The notes: a model not told the origin generated them from the letters alone. A stretch of 64,000 bases of DNA from Heliomicrobium modesticaldum Ice1 (GCF_000019165.1 NC_010337.2:2471501-2535500), one strand, 5' to 3'; counted from the first letter of the stretch, positions 16,689 to 24,950 are shown. Program-made: numbers and translations.

Positions 16689-17456
16689 TTACATGGCGAA
16701 GAGGTGTCCGCCAATTTGAGTGGTAATCACCCGCTGACGCATCCAGCCGTCAGAGGACTTATCGGGGTTAAAGAAGAAAAGGGCGCCTTTAGAGGGATCC
16801 CAACCAGCCAGGGCGTCCTGCGCCGCCTTTTGGGAGAGGGCGCTCGCTGGTCGATTGATCATGCCGTTTCTCACCGGCGTAAACTGCAAGGGATCATAGA
16901 TGACGCCGGAGATGGAAGATGGGAACTTTCCGCTTTTTATCCGGTTGAGCACCACAGCGCCGACGGCCACTTTGCCTTCGTAAGGCTCGCCGGAGGCCTC
17001 CGCCTCGATCAACCGCGCCAGCAGGTCCAGGTCAGACTGGCCGACGCCGTTGCTTGCCCTCTGACTTTGCCGGTCGATCCCCGTAGGCACCTTGAGCACC
17101 TGGCCGGGATAAATGTCGTTGGTAATCATCCCGTTCAGCTCCTTGATCGCCCAATCAGTGGAGCTGAAGCGGTTGGCGATCAGATAGAGGCTGTCGCCCG
17201 ATCTGACGGTGTAGGTGGAGACATCGGGAATGTTCAGCACTTTGCCTGTTGGGAGGTTGTTAGGCGCCACCTGATTGGCGCCTTGAATCAGCGTCCAGGG
17301 GAGGCCAAAGCGCTGACCCAACGAGTAAAAGGTGTCACCCGGTTGAATCGTATACTGCCAGGCATGGGCCGGCGTTGCGGTGGCGCCTCCCCAGATCAGG
17401 AAGGTAAACGCTGCCGACAGCATCCCGGCACGTAGCCAAGAGCGACGAAAGACCAT
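16689..17456 (-). CDS. Secreted LysM cell-wall hydrolase (SleB-type, Hydrolase_2)
   Basis: About 255 aa from ATG 17456. A signal peptide ends at PAHA-WQ. Two LysM peptidoglycan-binding repeats follow (YTIQPGDTFYSLGQRFG... and YTVRSGDSLYLIANRF...). The C-terminal domain is SleB/CwlJ-like: LLARLIEAEASGEPYEG, VGAVVLNRI, VIYDPLQFTPV, DALAGWDPSKGALFFFNP. The catalytic Glu of this family lies in EAEASGEPYEG. The enzyme would cut peptidoglycan or spore cortex outside the membrane. The start is uncertain: TTG 17477 or ATG 17465 would also work, but the GGAAAGG RBS fits 17456 best. A c-di-AMP riboswitch precedes it. Confidence 0.88.
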   Translation of the reverse strand: MVFRRSWLRAGMLSAAFTFLIWGGATATPAHAWQYTIQPGDTFYSLGQRFGLPWTLIQGANQVAPNNLPTGKVLNIPDVSTYTVRSGDSLYLIANRFSSTDWAIKELNGMITNDIYPGQVLKVPTGIDRQSQRASNGVGQSDLDLLARLIEAEASGEPYEGKVAVGAVVLNRIKSGKFPSSISGVIYDPLQFTPVRNGMINRPASALSQKAAQDALAGWDPSKGALFFFNPDKSSDGWMRQRVITTQIGGHLFAM

Positions 17457-17476
17457 GTAAAGGATCATCCTTTCCA

Positions 17477-17622
17477 AGCGCCTTCGGAGTTAGCTGACGG
17501 GTTGGGCCAGAAAGGTTGGCCTTCTTCCGAAGAAGATTCACCCCTCGCAACCGGAAATCGGCTGCAGAACGACCTAGTGAGGGCCGCGGTTCCTCCGTAC
17601 CCCAGCTGGGGATTCGGCGTTT
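17477..17622 (-). promoter_or_regulatory. Cyclic-di-AMP riboswitch (ydaO-yuaA class)
   Basis: Read on the minus strand, the leader has AATCCCCAGCTGGGGTACGG (17617 to 17598), then GAGGAACC, GGGGTGAATC and near the 3' end AACCCGTCAGCTAACTCCG. These conserved segments, in this order, are those of the ydaO riboswitch. In other Firmicutes this class usually shuts off cell-wall hydrolase and K+ transport genes when c-di-AMP is high. The downstream gene is a secreted LysM hydrolase, the expected target. The 3' end runs almost into the RBS. Confidence 0.88.
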
Positions 17623-17640
17623 TATTTTTGGTTCCCCGCA

Positions 17641-17669
17641 ATTATACCGGCTTGGACAGACACTGTCAT
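17641..17669 (-). promoter_or_regulatory. Promoter of the c-di-AMP riboswitch transcript
   Basis: On the minus strand: ATGACA (17669-17664), 17-base spacer, TATAAT (17646-17641), just upstream of the riboswitch. Confidence 0.75.
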
Positions 17670-17833
17670 GACGATCATTTTTCCTGAGGCGGTAGGGCTT
17701 GGACAGTTTCCCAGGTTTGACGCCTCTATAAGAGCCATGTTGACGCTCTGTCTAAAGATCGCAGCAGCATTTGAGCAGGAAAAGTGTCCAATTTGTTGAA
17801 ATGTCGGAAAAATGCAAATAGGAGGTGTGCCTT

Positions 17834-19555
17834 GTGCAACAACGGCATGAGATCGTCACCCAACTGTTCAATTGGGTGGCCATCATCAATGCTTCTCACA
17901 ACCCCATCATCGCCACTGACCATGAGGGGCTGGTGCGCGTCTTCAACAAGGCCGCCTCCCGCGCCTTTGGCAAAGAAACCCGCGACGTCATCGGAATGCC
18001 CTTTGAGGCTGTCGTCCCCAAGTGCCGCCTCCGGGAGACGATTCAAACGGGCCAACCCCTAACTGGCCTGCGTTTTAGCTACCAGGAGCGGGTCTTTCTC
18101 GTCAACCTGACTCCCATACTGCGAAAACAGCAGCTCGTCGGCGCCGTGGCGATCTTTCAAGACATGACCGAGTTGGAGTCTGTTGTGGAGGAACTCAATC
18201 GGGTCAAGGAATTAAAGGGCACCCTGGAAGCGATCTTGGAGGCCGCCTATGACGGGATCATCGTCGTCAACGCCGAGGGTATCATCACCATGGTCAATCA
18301 AGCCTGTTGCAATTTCCTCGGTTTTCGCGAGTCCGATCTGCTGGGCCGCCATGTGGCCAACATGGTGGAGGGGACGCGCATGCATATCGTCTTGCAGACA
18401 GGACAAGCCGAAGTAGGCGATTTACAGCGCACCGGCGGCCATGACTACATCGCCATGCGCATCCCCATCGTGAAAGATGGACAGGTCGTTGGGGCTGTCG
18501 GCAAGATCATGTTCAAAAACGTAAATGAACTGAACGCGCTGGCTTCGAAGATCAATTCCCTTCAAAAAGAACTCCATTACTACAAGGAAGAACTGCAAAA
18601 GTACCGGGGCGCCCGCTACAGCTTTGACGCCGTAGTCGGAACCAGCTACGCCATCCGGATGATCAAGGATACGGCCCGGCAGGTGGCTCGCACCGATTCG
18701 ATCGTCCTGCTCCGGGGAGAGAACGGCACAGGCAAACAACTGTTGGCCCATGCTATGCACATCGAGTCAGAACGGAGAGAAGGCCCCTTCATTCAAATCA
18801 GCTGCAGCGGAATCAGACCGGAGTCCCTCGAGATCGAACTATTCGGCAGCGCCGTCGACGCACCCGGGGCATCATCGTCAGGCAAGTTTGCCCTTGCCCA
18901 CCGGGGGACGCTGTACATTACCGATATCGGCGACATGCCGCTGCCTGCACAAGCCCGGTTGTTCCGGCTGCTGCAAGGTCAATTGCCCCTCGTCGACAGC
19001 CCCGACGGCCCGGTGATCGCCGATGTTCGACTGATCGTCTCAACAAACCGCCATCTCGAGGAGATGGTCCGCAAAGACCTCTTCCGAGAGGATCTCTACA
19101 ACCGGTTGAACGTGATCAGCCTCTTCATCCCGCCGTTGCGTGATCGCAAGGAGGACATCCCTGAACTGGTCTCCCTCTTTATCCAGAATTTCAACCGCCA
19201 ATTTGGTTTTTCTGTCCAGAAGGTGACACGGGAAGCTATGCAGGTCCTGATCAACTACCATTGGCCGGGTAATGTGAGGGAACTGCACTCGTTGATCGAG
19301 CGGATCTACGACCGGGTCAAAGGCGACACGATCGATGTAGGCCACCTGCCCATGCACCTGCAAAAATTCAACCACACGGACGCGACAGCGCCTCAGTCAC
19401 AAAGCCTGCAAGCCCTCCTGGAAGAGACAGAAAAAACGGCGATCCTGCAGGCCTTGCAGTCCGCCAATGGCAACAAGGTGCAGGCGGCCCAATTGCTCGG
19501 GATTTCCCGTGCCGGCCTCTACCAGAAGTTGGCTAAGTACCAAATTGAAGAGTGA
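17834..19555 (+). CDS. PAS-PAS-AAA+-Fis regulator resembling sigma-54 activators but lacking GAFTGA
   Basis: 573 aa from GTG 17834 (GGAGG 8 bases upstream). Two PAS domains (about 15-105 and 130-235) precede an AAA+ domain with VVGTSYAIRMIKDTA, Walker A GENGTGKQ (295-302) and arginine-finger segment DLFREDLYNRLNVISLFIPPLRDRKEDI. The C-terminal Fis-type helix-turn-helix (about 530-573) reads QAAQLLGISRAGLYQKLAKY. The sigma-54-contact loop GAFTGA is missing: ELFG is followed by DAPGAS (342-347) and the intervening segment is short. Walker B reads LYITDIGD rather than LFLDEIGD. It is probably a TyrR-like regulator that acts without sigma-54. Divergent from the LysM hydrolase. Confidence 0.85.
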   Translation: MQQRHEIVTQLFNWVAIINASHNPIIATDHEGLVRVFNKAASRAFGKETRDVIGMPFEAVVPKCRLRETIQTGQPLTGLRFSYQERVFLVNLTPILRKQQLVGAVAIFQDMTELESVVEELNRVKELKGTLEAILEAAYDGIIVVNAEGIITMVNQACCNFLGFRESDLLGRHVANMVEGTRMHIVLQTGQAEVGDLQRTGGHDYIAMRIPIVKDGQVVGAVGKIMFKNVNELNALASKINSLQKELHYYKEELQKYRGARYSFDAVVGTSYAIRMIKDTARQVARTDSIVLLRGENGTGKQLLAHAMHIESERREGPFIQISCSGIRPESLEIELFGSAVDAPGASSSGKFALAHRGTLYITDIGDMPLPAQARLFRLLQGQLPLVDSPDGPVIADVRLIVSTNRHLEEMVRKDLFREDLYNRLNVISLFIPPLRDRKEDIPELVSLFIQNFNRQFGFSVQKVTREAMQVLINYHWPGNVRELHSLIERIYDRVKGDTIDVGHLPMHLQKFNHTDATAPQSQSLQALLEETEKTAILQALQSANGNKVQAAQLLGISRAGLYQKLAKYQIEE

Positions 19556-19609
19556 TCCGCGAGCAGCGCCGACTTTCATTGGGCAGAGCGAACCGATCGA
19601 GCATAGATA

Positions 19610-19637
19610 CCCTGAACCTTCTGGTTCGGGGTTTTTT
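19610..19637 (+). terminator. Rho-independent terminator after the PAS-AAA regulator
   Basis: Stem CCCTGAACC/GGTTCGGGG, loop TTCT, then T6. Confidence 0.88.
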
Positions 19638-19707
19638 CCGTTTCATGCATAGAGAACTTCAGTGAACCAAAAAATAGGGCAGACAGGTCTAATAGGAGGG
19701 GAGAACA

Positions 19708-20259
19708 ATGCGCTGTTGCAATGCTTTTTTCGCCATACTGCTCACGGCGGCCTTCGCGTTCGCCGGGTGGCAGGGCGTGAACCAACCGCTGTCGGACGCC
19801 CCATGCGGCTTCTCTGCTTGGAAAGCAGGCGGTAACGCTGACGCGAAGGCAGTTTGGAATCTGCCTGCCGCTGAAGCAGAAACAGGACAAGGGTATCCAA
19901 AACGGGGAGACGAGACGATGCTGGCTCGGGCAATCCACGGTGAAGCCAGGGGCGAACCGTATGAAGGACAAGTCGCCGTTGGCGCCGTCATTATCAACCG
20001 AACAAAACATGCATCCTTTCCCAATTCGGTCCACGGCGTCATCTTTCAACCGGGCGCCTTTACGGCCGTCAATGACGGTCAGATCTGGACACCCTTAAAA
20101 CCGACTGATTCGGCCAACAAGGCGGCACGCGACGCCCTGGCCGGCTGGGACCCCACCGGCGGATGCATCTACTACTGGAACCCGGCGACGGCGACGAGTC
20201 GGTGGATCTGGAGTCGGCCCGTCGTCAAGCAGATCGGCAAACACTATTTCGCCAAATGA
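19708..20259 (+). CDS. sleB: Spore cortex-lytic enzyme SleB (short form without PG-binding domain)
   Basis: 183 aa. A signal peptide (residues 1-20) is followed by a short linker and the Hydrolase_2 catalytic domain: MLARAIHGEARGEPYEG with the catalytic Glu, VGAVIINRTKHASFPNSV, FTAVNDGQIW and ARDALAGWDPTGG. SleB degrades spore cortex during germination and is normally stabilised by YpeB, which is encoded 49 bases downstream. Bacillus SleB has an N-terminal peptidoglycan-binding domain; it is absent here. The RBS is GGAGGGGAG. Confidence 0.92.
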   Translation: MRCCNAFFAILLTAAFAFAGWQGVNQPLSDAPCGFSAWKAGGNADAKAVWNLPAAEAETGQGYPKRGDETMLARAIHGEARGEPYEGQVAVGAVIINRTKHASFPNSVHGVIFQPGAFTAVNDGQIWTPLKPTDSANKAARDALAGWDPTGGCIYYWNPATATSRWIWSRPVVKQIGKHYFAK

Positions 20260-20308
20260 GCCGTTACGACGATGTTCCTACGATCTATACCAGAAAGGAT
20301 GAGCGCTT

Positions 20309-21823
20309 ATGAGCGAAATCCGAGATCGCGATGAAACCCCTGTTGATGATCATCGTCTCATTGAAGAAACGAACCACCTACGCAAGGTCAAAAAAACGCT
20401 CAGTGTCGTCGCTGGCCTGCTGGGGGTCACAACAGCGCTCTTCGGCTACCTTGGATACCAACAGTACGTGCAGAACCAGGCGTATCAGATGGCCGTAGAA
20501 AACCGATACCAGCGCGCCTTTGCCGACCTGTCAAGCAACGTGGAGAATATGGAGTTGGAAATGTCTCGCCTGCTGGCCAGCAATTCGCCCAATCAGGCCG
20601 TCATGGGGCTCCAGCAGGTGTCACGCCAAGCCAGTGAGGCATCGGCCAACATGGGGCAACTCCCCCTAGCGACACTCCTGTTGAGCCGAACCCATCGCTT
20701 CATCAACACAGTCGACGATTTTTCCACCACGTTGGCTGAACGCAAAGTCGATGGAAAGGCAGCCCTCACCGCTGCTGAAAAGAAAACCCTCGGCGAACTG
20801 CATCGCCAGACCACCTTCTTGCGCGATGAGTTGGGCAAGATGGGCGAACAATTGAACGAGCGCCGGGTCACCTGGGTCGCCCTGGAGAAACAGGCGCGGC
20901 AGCAGGAGCAGCAAGGATCAAAACAACAGACGGCCTTGGGACAGTTCTGGCAGCGTGTTGTCGCCGCCGTGGCTGGTCAGGGACCAGAGACACAGGCGCC
21001 ACCTATTTTGGCTAACTTCCAGTTTGTCGAGAATGAACTGCAAAAATATTCACCTGTCGAGTACGACGGTAGACATTCCGAGCAGATCCAGATCACCCCG
21101 CGCGGGCTCGGGTCAGGTCAGATCACGCAAGAGCAGGCTATCTCCATCGCCCAGTCTTGGATCGGTCAAGGTCCTCTCGCCGGTCACCAGGTACGGGTGA
21201 CCGGGGAAGGAAAGGCCGCCATTCCCGCCTACGGTATTGGCGTATATCCCAACGACGCCCCTAATGAAAACAGGATCGCCATGGAGATCTCCAAAACAGG
21301 CGGCCATGTGATCTGGATGCTAAAAGAACGCCCAGTCGGCACACCAGTGATCAGCCGCGACGAAGCCGCCGCCGTCGCCCGTGACTTCCTAAGCCGCCGC
21401 GGCCTGAACAACTTTGAAGCGACAGCAGTCGAAGAGTATCAGAGCCTCGCCGTCGTCACCTTGGTTCCGCGAGACGGCAATATCAGCCTTTATCCGGACA
21501 AGATCAAGGTCCGCGTTGCCATGGATGACAAAGAGGTCCTAGGCTATGACGCGACTGCCTATCTGACCTTCCATACCAACCGCAACCTGCCAGTGCCTAA
21601 GATCAGTCGAGAAGAAGCCCGTAAGCGCGTCGCTTCCGATGTAACCGTTACCGGCGACAAACTGGTGTTGCTGGCTAAGGACAATTACCAAGAGCTCCTC
21701 TGCTGGGAGTTCAAGGCCGTCCGGGATAACATGACCTATCTCGTCTATATCAACACCCAGACAGGCCGAGAGGAGCGGATCTTCCGAGTGATCGAGACGA
21801 ACGCGGGCACTTTCATCTTCTGA
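20309..21823 (+). CDS. ypeB: Germination protein YpeB
   Basis: 504 aa. One N-terminal membrane anchor (about residues 30-52) is followed by a long helical region (about 55-230) and three C-terminal YpeB/PepSY-type repeats. Each repeat pairs a segment such as ITQEQAISIAQSWIG, ISRDEAAAVARDFL or ISREEARKRVASDV with a following beta-sheet, which is the known YpeB layout. YpeB keeps SleB stable in the dormant spore. It forms an operon with sleB. A strong terminator follows at 21911. Confidence 0.92.
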   Translation: MSEIRDRDETPVDDHRLIEETNHLRKVKKTLSVVAGLLGVTTALFGYLGYQQYVQNQAYQMAVENRYQRAFADLSSNVENMELEMSRLLASNSPNQAVMGLQQVSRQASEASANMGQLPLATLLLSRTHRFINTVDDFSTTLAERKVDGKAALTAAEKKTLGELHRQTTFLRDELGKMGEQLNERRVTWVALEKQARQQEQQGSKQQTALGQFWQRVVAAVAGQGPETQAPPILANFQFVENELQKYSPVEYDGRHSEQIQITPRGLGSGQITQEQAISIAQSWIGQGPLAGHQVRVTGEGKAAIPAYGIGVYPNDAPNENRIAMEISKTGGHVIWMLKERPVGTPVISRDEAAAVARDFLSRRGLNNFEATAVEEYQSLAVVTLVPRDGNISLYPDKIKVRVAMDDKEVLGYDATAYLTFHTNRNLPVPKISREEARKRVASDVTVTGDKLVLLAKDNYQELLCWEFKAVRDNMTYLVYINTQTGREERIFRVIETNAGTFIF

Positions 21824-21910
21824 ACCATCTTCCACACTTCCCGACCATACTGACTGCCCAGCCGTCCAAAAATCAAGGCGTTCCAGTCAAAAATCACCCA
21901 TTTCTTTGCT

Positions 21911-21946
21911 GCTGCAGGCAGACCATCCTCTGCCTGCAGCTCTTTT
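21911..21946 (+). terminator. Rho-independent terminator after ypeB
   Basis: Perfect 12-bp stem GCTGCAGGCAGA/TCTGCCTGCAGC followed by TCTTTT. Confidence 0.9.
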
Positions 21947-22022
21947 CTGTTGGGTCATTTACCCTTCCCTGGAACGTATGGTATAAATAGAGTAATGGAA
22001 GACCAGCGGGAGGAGGTTCCCC

Positions 22023-22745
22023 ATGCTCATTGCCGTCGGTGTTTCCGCCAGGCACCTTCACCTCAGCGATGAACACCTAGAGATCCTCTTTGGCCAGGGC
22101 TACCGCCTGACGCCGAAACGCCACTTGTCCATACCGACGCAGTATGTCTGTGAAGAGCGGGTTAGCATCCGGGGAGCCCGCGGGGCCATCCACAACGTGG
22201 CCATCATCGGACCGACCCGCGCCCAAACACAGGTAGAGGTGACGCGTACAGACGCCGTCACCCTTGGCGCAAACCCTCCGATCCGCCTCTCCGGTGACCT
22301 GGATGAAAGCGCCCCTGTCACCATCACCGGACCGAAGGGCCAAGTTGAATTGCCCGAAGGCTTAATCGTAGCCATGCGTCACATCCATATGACTGAGAAA
22401 GACGCCGATGAGCTCGGTTTCAGTCACAAGGACTATGCCATGGTGATCGTTCCCGGACCGCGCAGCCTCGTCTTTGACCATGTCGTTGTCCGGGTTGCCC
22501 GGGAAAATACCCACACGGAACTGCATATCGACACCGATGAGGCCAACACGGCTGCACTCTCCAATGGAGAAAAGGTCAATCTCCTGCGCATCAACGATAA
22601 AAAGATCCGTCTCGAACAACTGATCGCAATGTTCGATGAGCGTCAGTTGAAACAGGTCGAGGCTTGCATCGCCAACATTGTCGCCGAAGAGCGTCGCAAG
22701 GTGGCGGAAATGGAGGACATGCTGGCCTTGTTGCGCAAAGGCTAG
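22023..22745 (+). CDS. pduL: Phosphate propanoyltransferase/phosphotransacylase (PduL family) with C-terminal extension
   Basis: 240 aa. PduL exchanges CoA for phosphate on acetyl- or propionyl-groups using two zinc ions. The two zinc-binding motifs are visible: VSARHLHLS near the N-terminus and AMRHIHMT at about 117-124. The body of both beta-barrel repeats (IHNVAIIGPTR, RLSGDLDESAPVTITGP) fits the family. About 45 charged helical residues after position 195 (EQLIAMFDERQLKQVEACIAN and on) are extra relative to a typical ~200-aa PduL. No microcompartment genes surround it. The next gene begins 22 bases later. Confidence 0.9.
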   Translation: MLIAVGVSARHLHLSDEHLEILFGQGYRLTPKRHLSIPTQYVCEERVSIRGARGAIHNVAIIGPTRAQTQVEVTRTDAVTLGANPPIRLSGDLDESAPVTITGPKGQVELPEGLIVAMRHIHMTEKDADELGFSHKDYAMVIVPGPRSLVFDHVVVRVARENTHTELHIDTDEANTAALSNGEKVNLLRINDKKIRLEQLIAMFDERQLKQVEACIANIVAEERRKVAEMEDMLALLRKG

Positions 22746-22767
22746 CTGCATGAAAGGAACGACAGCT

Positions 22768-23742
22768 GTGCGTCTGGGAGAACTCTATCAGTGGCTCTTG
22801 CAAGAGGGCATTGCCGCCGACCCCCGCTCCCGCGAGGAGGTGGAAGCGCTGCTGGCAGCGCGAAAAAAAGCCGTCACTGGCAGCATGGACAAGGCGACCC
22901 GCCTTGCCGATGACGGTCAATGGGATAACCCCTATGGCGACACACGTATCCTCTACGGCGAGGCAGATAGGGAAGTGCGCAGGGTTCTCGCCGGCATCGA
23001 CATTGACGGAGCGGAGCTGCTTTTGGCTGACCGCTGGCGCGAACGGGGCAAGCCGATCGATCTGGTCATTGCTCACCATCCGGCGGGACGCGCCCTTGTC
23101 CAGCTGCATCAAGTCATGAAGGTCCAAGAAGACCTCTTGGCCGCTGCAGGCATCCCGATCAACGTAGCAGAAGCCATTATGGCAGACCGTATCGAAGAGG
23201 TACGCCGATCGCTTTTACCGTCGAACCATCAGAAGGTGGTCGACCTGGCTCGCCTTCTCGATATTCCTTTTCTCTGTGTCCATTCGCCGGCTGACAACAA
23301 AGTGCAAAGATACCTCAGCGAGTACCTGACAGCAGACCGGATCGGTCCGGAAAAGACGCGGACTGTCCGGGATATTGTCGATGCCCTCCTCGATCTTCCG
23401 GAATTTCAACTGGCCGCCGGTCACGGCGTAACGCCGCAGGTTATTGCCGGTAAGAACGATGACCGGGCAGGAAAGATCTATATCAAGATGAACGGCGGAA
23501 CATCAGGTCCTGAACAATCGATTGAGGCACTGGTTAAGGCGGGCGTCGGGACAATGGTCTGTATGCACCTCCCAGAGTCGCAGCGCAAAAAGGCGGCAGA
23601 GGCTAAACTGCGCGTCGTCATCGCCGGACACATGGCCTGCGACTCTCTGGGCATGAACCTTTTGCTGGATGGTCTAGAACGCCAAGGCGTCGAGGTGCTG
23701 TCCTGCGCAGGATTGTTGCGGTATCAACGCGATAGCGCCTAA
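22768..23742 (+). CDS. NIF3-like (NGG1p-interacting factor 3 family) protein
   Basis: 324 aa from GTG 22768, chosen for AAAGGA at good spacing; ATG at 22750 is possible but has no RBS. The core has IDLVIAHHPAGRAL, the NIF3-type metal motif, followed by GIPINVAEAIMADR and DIPFLCVHSPADN. It ends with KMNGGTSGPEQSIEALV and VVIAGHMACDSLGMNL, matching the second metal site region. NIF3-like proteins are di-metal hydrolase-fold proteins of uncertain function. It sits in a likely operon with pduL. Confidence 0.78.
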   Translation: MRLGELYQWLLQEGIAADPRSREEVEALLAARKKAVTGSMDKATRLADDGQWDNPYGDTRILYGEADREVRRVLAGIDIDGAELLLADRWRERGKPIDLVIAHHPAGRALVQLHQVMKVQEDLLAAAGIPINVAEAIMADRIEEVRRSLLPSNHQKVVDLARLLDIPFLCVHSPADNKVQRYLSEYLTADRIGPEKTRTVRDIVDALLDLPEFQLAAGHGVTPQVIAGKNDDRAGKIYIKMNGGTSGPEQSIEALVKAGVGTMVCMHLPESQRKKAAEAKLRVVIAGHMACDSLGMNLLLDGLERQGVEVLSCAGLLRYQRDSA

Positions 23743-23860
23743 ACTTCTTATGATCCATAAGGCCAGGTCATATTCTATAACTGTAAAGCCATCCCGTCGG
23801 TAATCACCAACAAAAGATAGATCTTGCCGAAAAAACTACCGCAAGTTATACTCCTGTTGT

Positions 23861-23940
23861 AAGGACAATGGTGTCCTTTTGAGACGACGGCGTTTCCTCC
23901 GAATGAAATTAACGCATTCGGTCGATGCGTCTTTTTATTT
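23861..23940 (+). promoter_or_regulatory. Attenuator-like leader with an ANTAR-type hairpin, upstream of the ANTAR gene
   Basis: Three hairpins are visible. Hairpin 1 (23861-23878) is AAGGAC-AATGGT-GTCCTT, a hexaloop with A at loop position 1 and G at position 4, the pattern reported for ANTAR-bound RNA. An antiterminator-like stem pairs CCGAATG (23899-23905) with CATTCGG (23915-23921). A competing terminator stem pairs ACGCAT (23912-23917) with ATGCGT (23925-23930) and is followed by CTTTTTATTT. The last two cannot coexist. The coding TTG starts 20 bases later. Confidence 0.6.
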
Positions 23941-23960
23941 TTGCTGAGGAGGGGACGCCG

Positions 23961-24548
23961 TTGAACGGGTTACGCATTTTTTTGGCGATGCCGGCCGGTC
24001 CTCTTCGCGATAAGGTAAAGGACTCCCTTAGCCGGCATGGATACGTCATCATCGGCGAGGCCGCCGATGGGATGACAGCATTACGGTCGCTGCACAAGTT
24101 GCTGCCTGATCTCGTTATTATTGAGATGCAGCTGCCCGCACTGGACGGATTAGAACTGGCCAAGCTGTGCCAGGAGGAGCAGTTGGGCGCTGCTGTCTTG
24201 CTCACCCCCTACAACCAGTTAGGAACTGTGCAGAGGGCGCTTGAGACCTGGCTTTTTGAGCCACTAATCCGCCCTATCCGTGAAGAAGCGCTGCTAGCCG
24301 CCGTTGTCACCGCCTATACTCATTATATGCGGGAAGCGCGCCTCACAAGAGAAGTTCATGAACTCAAGGAAGCCTTGGAAAAACGGAAACTGATCAACCA
24401 AGCCAAACGACGGCTCATGGAGAAGTTGCACGTCAACGAGGATGAGGCCCATCGCATCCTCCAGCGCTATGCGATGAACCACCGCATAGCGAGCAAGGAG
24501 GCAGCCTCACGGATTCTTAAAGTTTACTCCCATGATGAAAGGGCGTAA
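23961..24548 (+). CDS. Response-regulator-like protein with ANTAR RNA-binding domain and degenerate receiver
   Basis: 195 aa from TTG 23961 (GAGGAGGGG upstream). Residues 5-120 have a receiver fold, but the phospho-acceptor Asp is Glu55 (LVIIEMQLP) and the conserved Lys is Arg104 (PLIRPI). A coiled coil (about 120-145) leads into an ANTAR domain (about 145-190) with the helical RRLMEKLHVNEDEAHRILQRYAMNHR pattern, here split in two motifs RRLMEKLHVNEDEAHR and ILQRYAMNHR. ANTAR proteins bind tandem hairpins in nascent RNA to prevent termination. The Asp-to-Glu change suggests phosphorylation-independent activity. The gene has its own attenuator-like leader. Confidence 0.88.
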   Translation: MNGLRIFLAMPAGPLRDKVKDSLSRHGYVIIGEAADGMTALRSLHKLLPDLVIIEMQLPALDGLELAKLCQEEQLGAAVLLTPYNQLGTVQRALETWLFEPLIRPIREEALLAAVVTAYTHYMREARLTREVHELKEALEKRKLINQAKRRLMEKLHVNEDEAHRILQRYAMNHRIASKEAASRILKVYSHDERA

Positions 24549-24575
24549 TGATTCCCGGGATGTTCTGACTGTGTG

Positions 24576-24617
24576 AAAAACCGGCTTGAGCTTCGATAAA
24601 AGCCCGGCCGGTTTTTT
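24576..24617 (+). terminator. Rho-independent terminator after the ANTAR gene
   Basis: Inverted repeat AAAAACCGGC/GCCGGTTTTTT around a loop of about 22 bases. Confidence 0.8.
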
Positions 24618-24721
24618 CATTCCTTCCAGATAGTAGGGTGAAAAAAATATGAAGCAGAAAAATGTAATTTTTTTCATGCCCTCACGACATAAGGCATAAG
24701 ATGTGACAGGGAAGCAAGGGT

Positions 24722-24747
24722 ACTGCTCCGGCAGTTTGCCGCTTTTT
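24722..24747 (+). promoter_or_regulatory. Paired mutually exclusive small hairpins in a gene-free stretch
   Basis: ACTGC-TCCG-GCAGT (24722-24735) overlaps CGGCA-GTT-TGCCG followed by CTTTTT (24729-24747), an antiterminator/terminator-like arrangement. Nothing coding was recognised between 24618 and 24950, which is otherwise AT-rich. Confidence 0.35.
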
Positions 24748-24950
24748 AATCTTGGGACTGCGACGATGTAATCACAGTTGAAGAAGAAATATTAAAAATT
24801 TTAAAAATAAAACTTTTGTGTCCCGTCGGTTGCAAAGCAATGATGAAAATGACTTTTTACAAAAAATGGATACCTTGGTCACAAATAAGTACTTTGGTCT
24901 AAAACAAAAAAGCTTCAAACGTTGCGTTCAAAGCCTTAAACACACGAATA

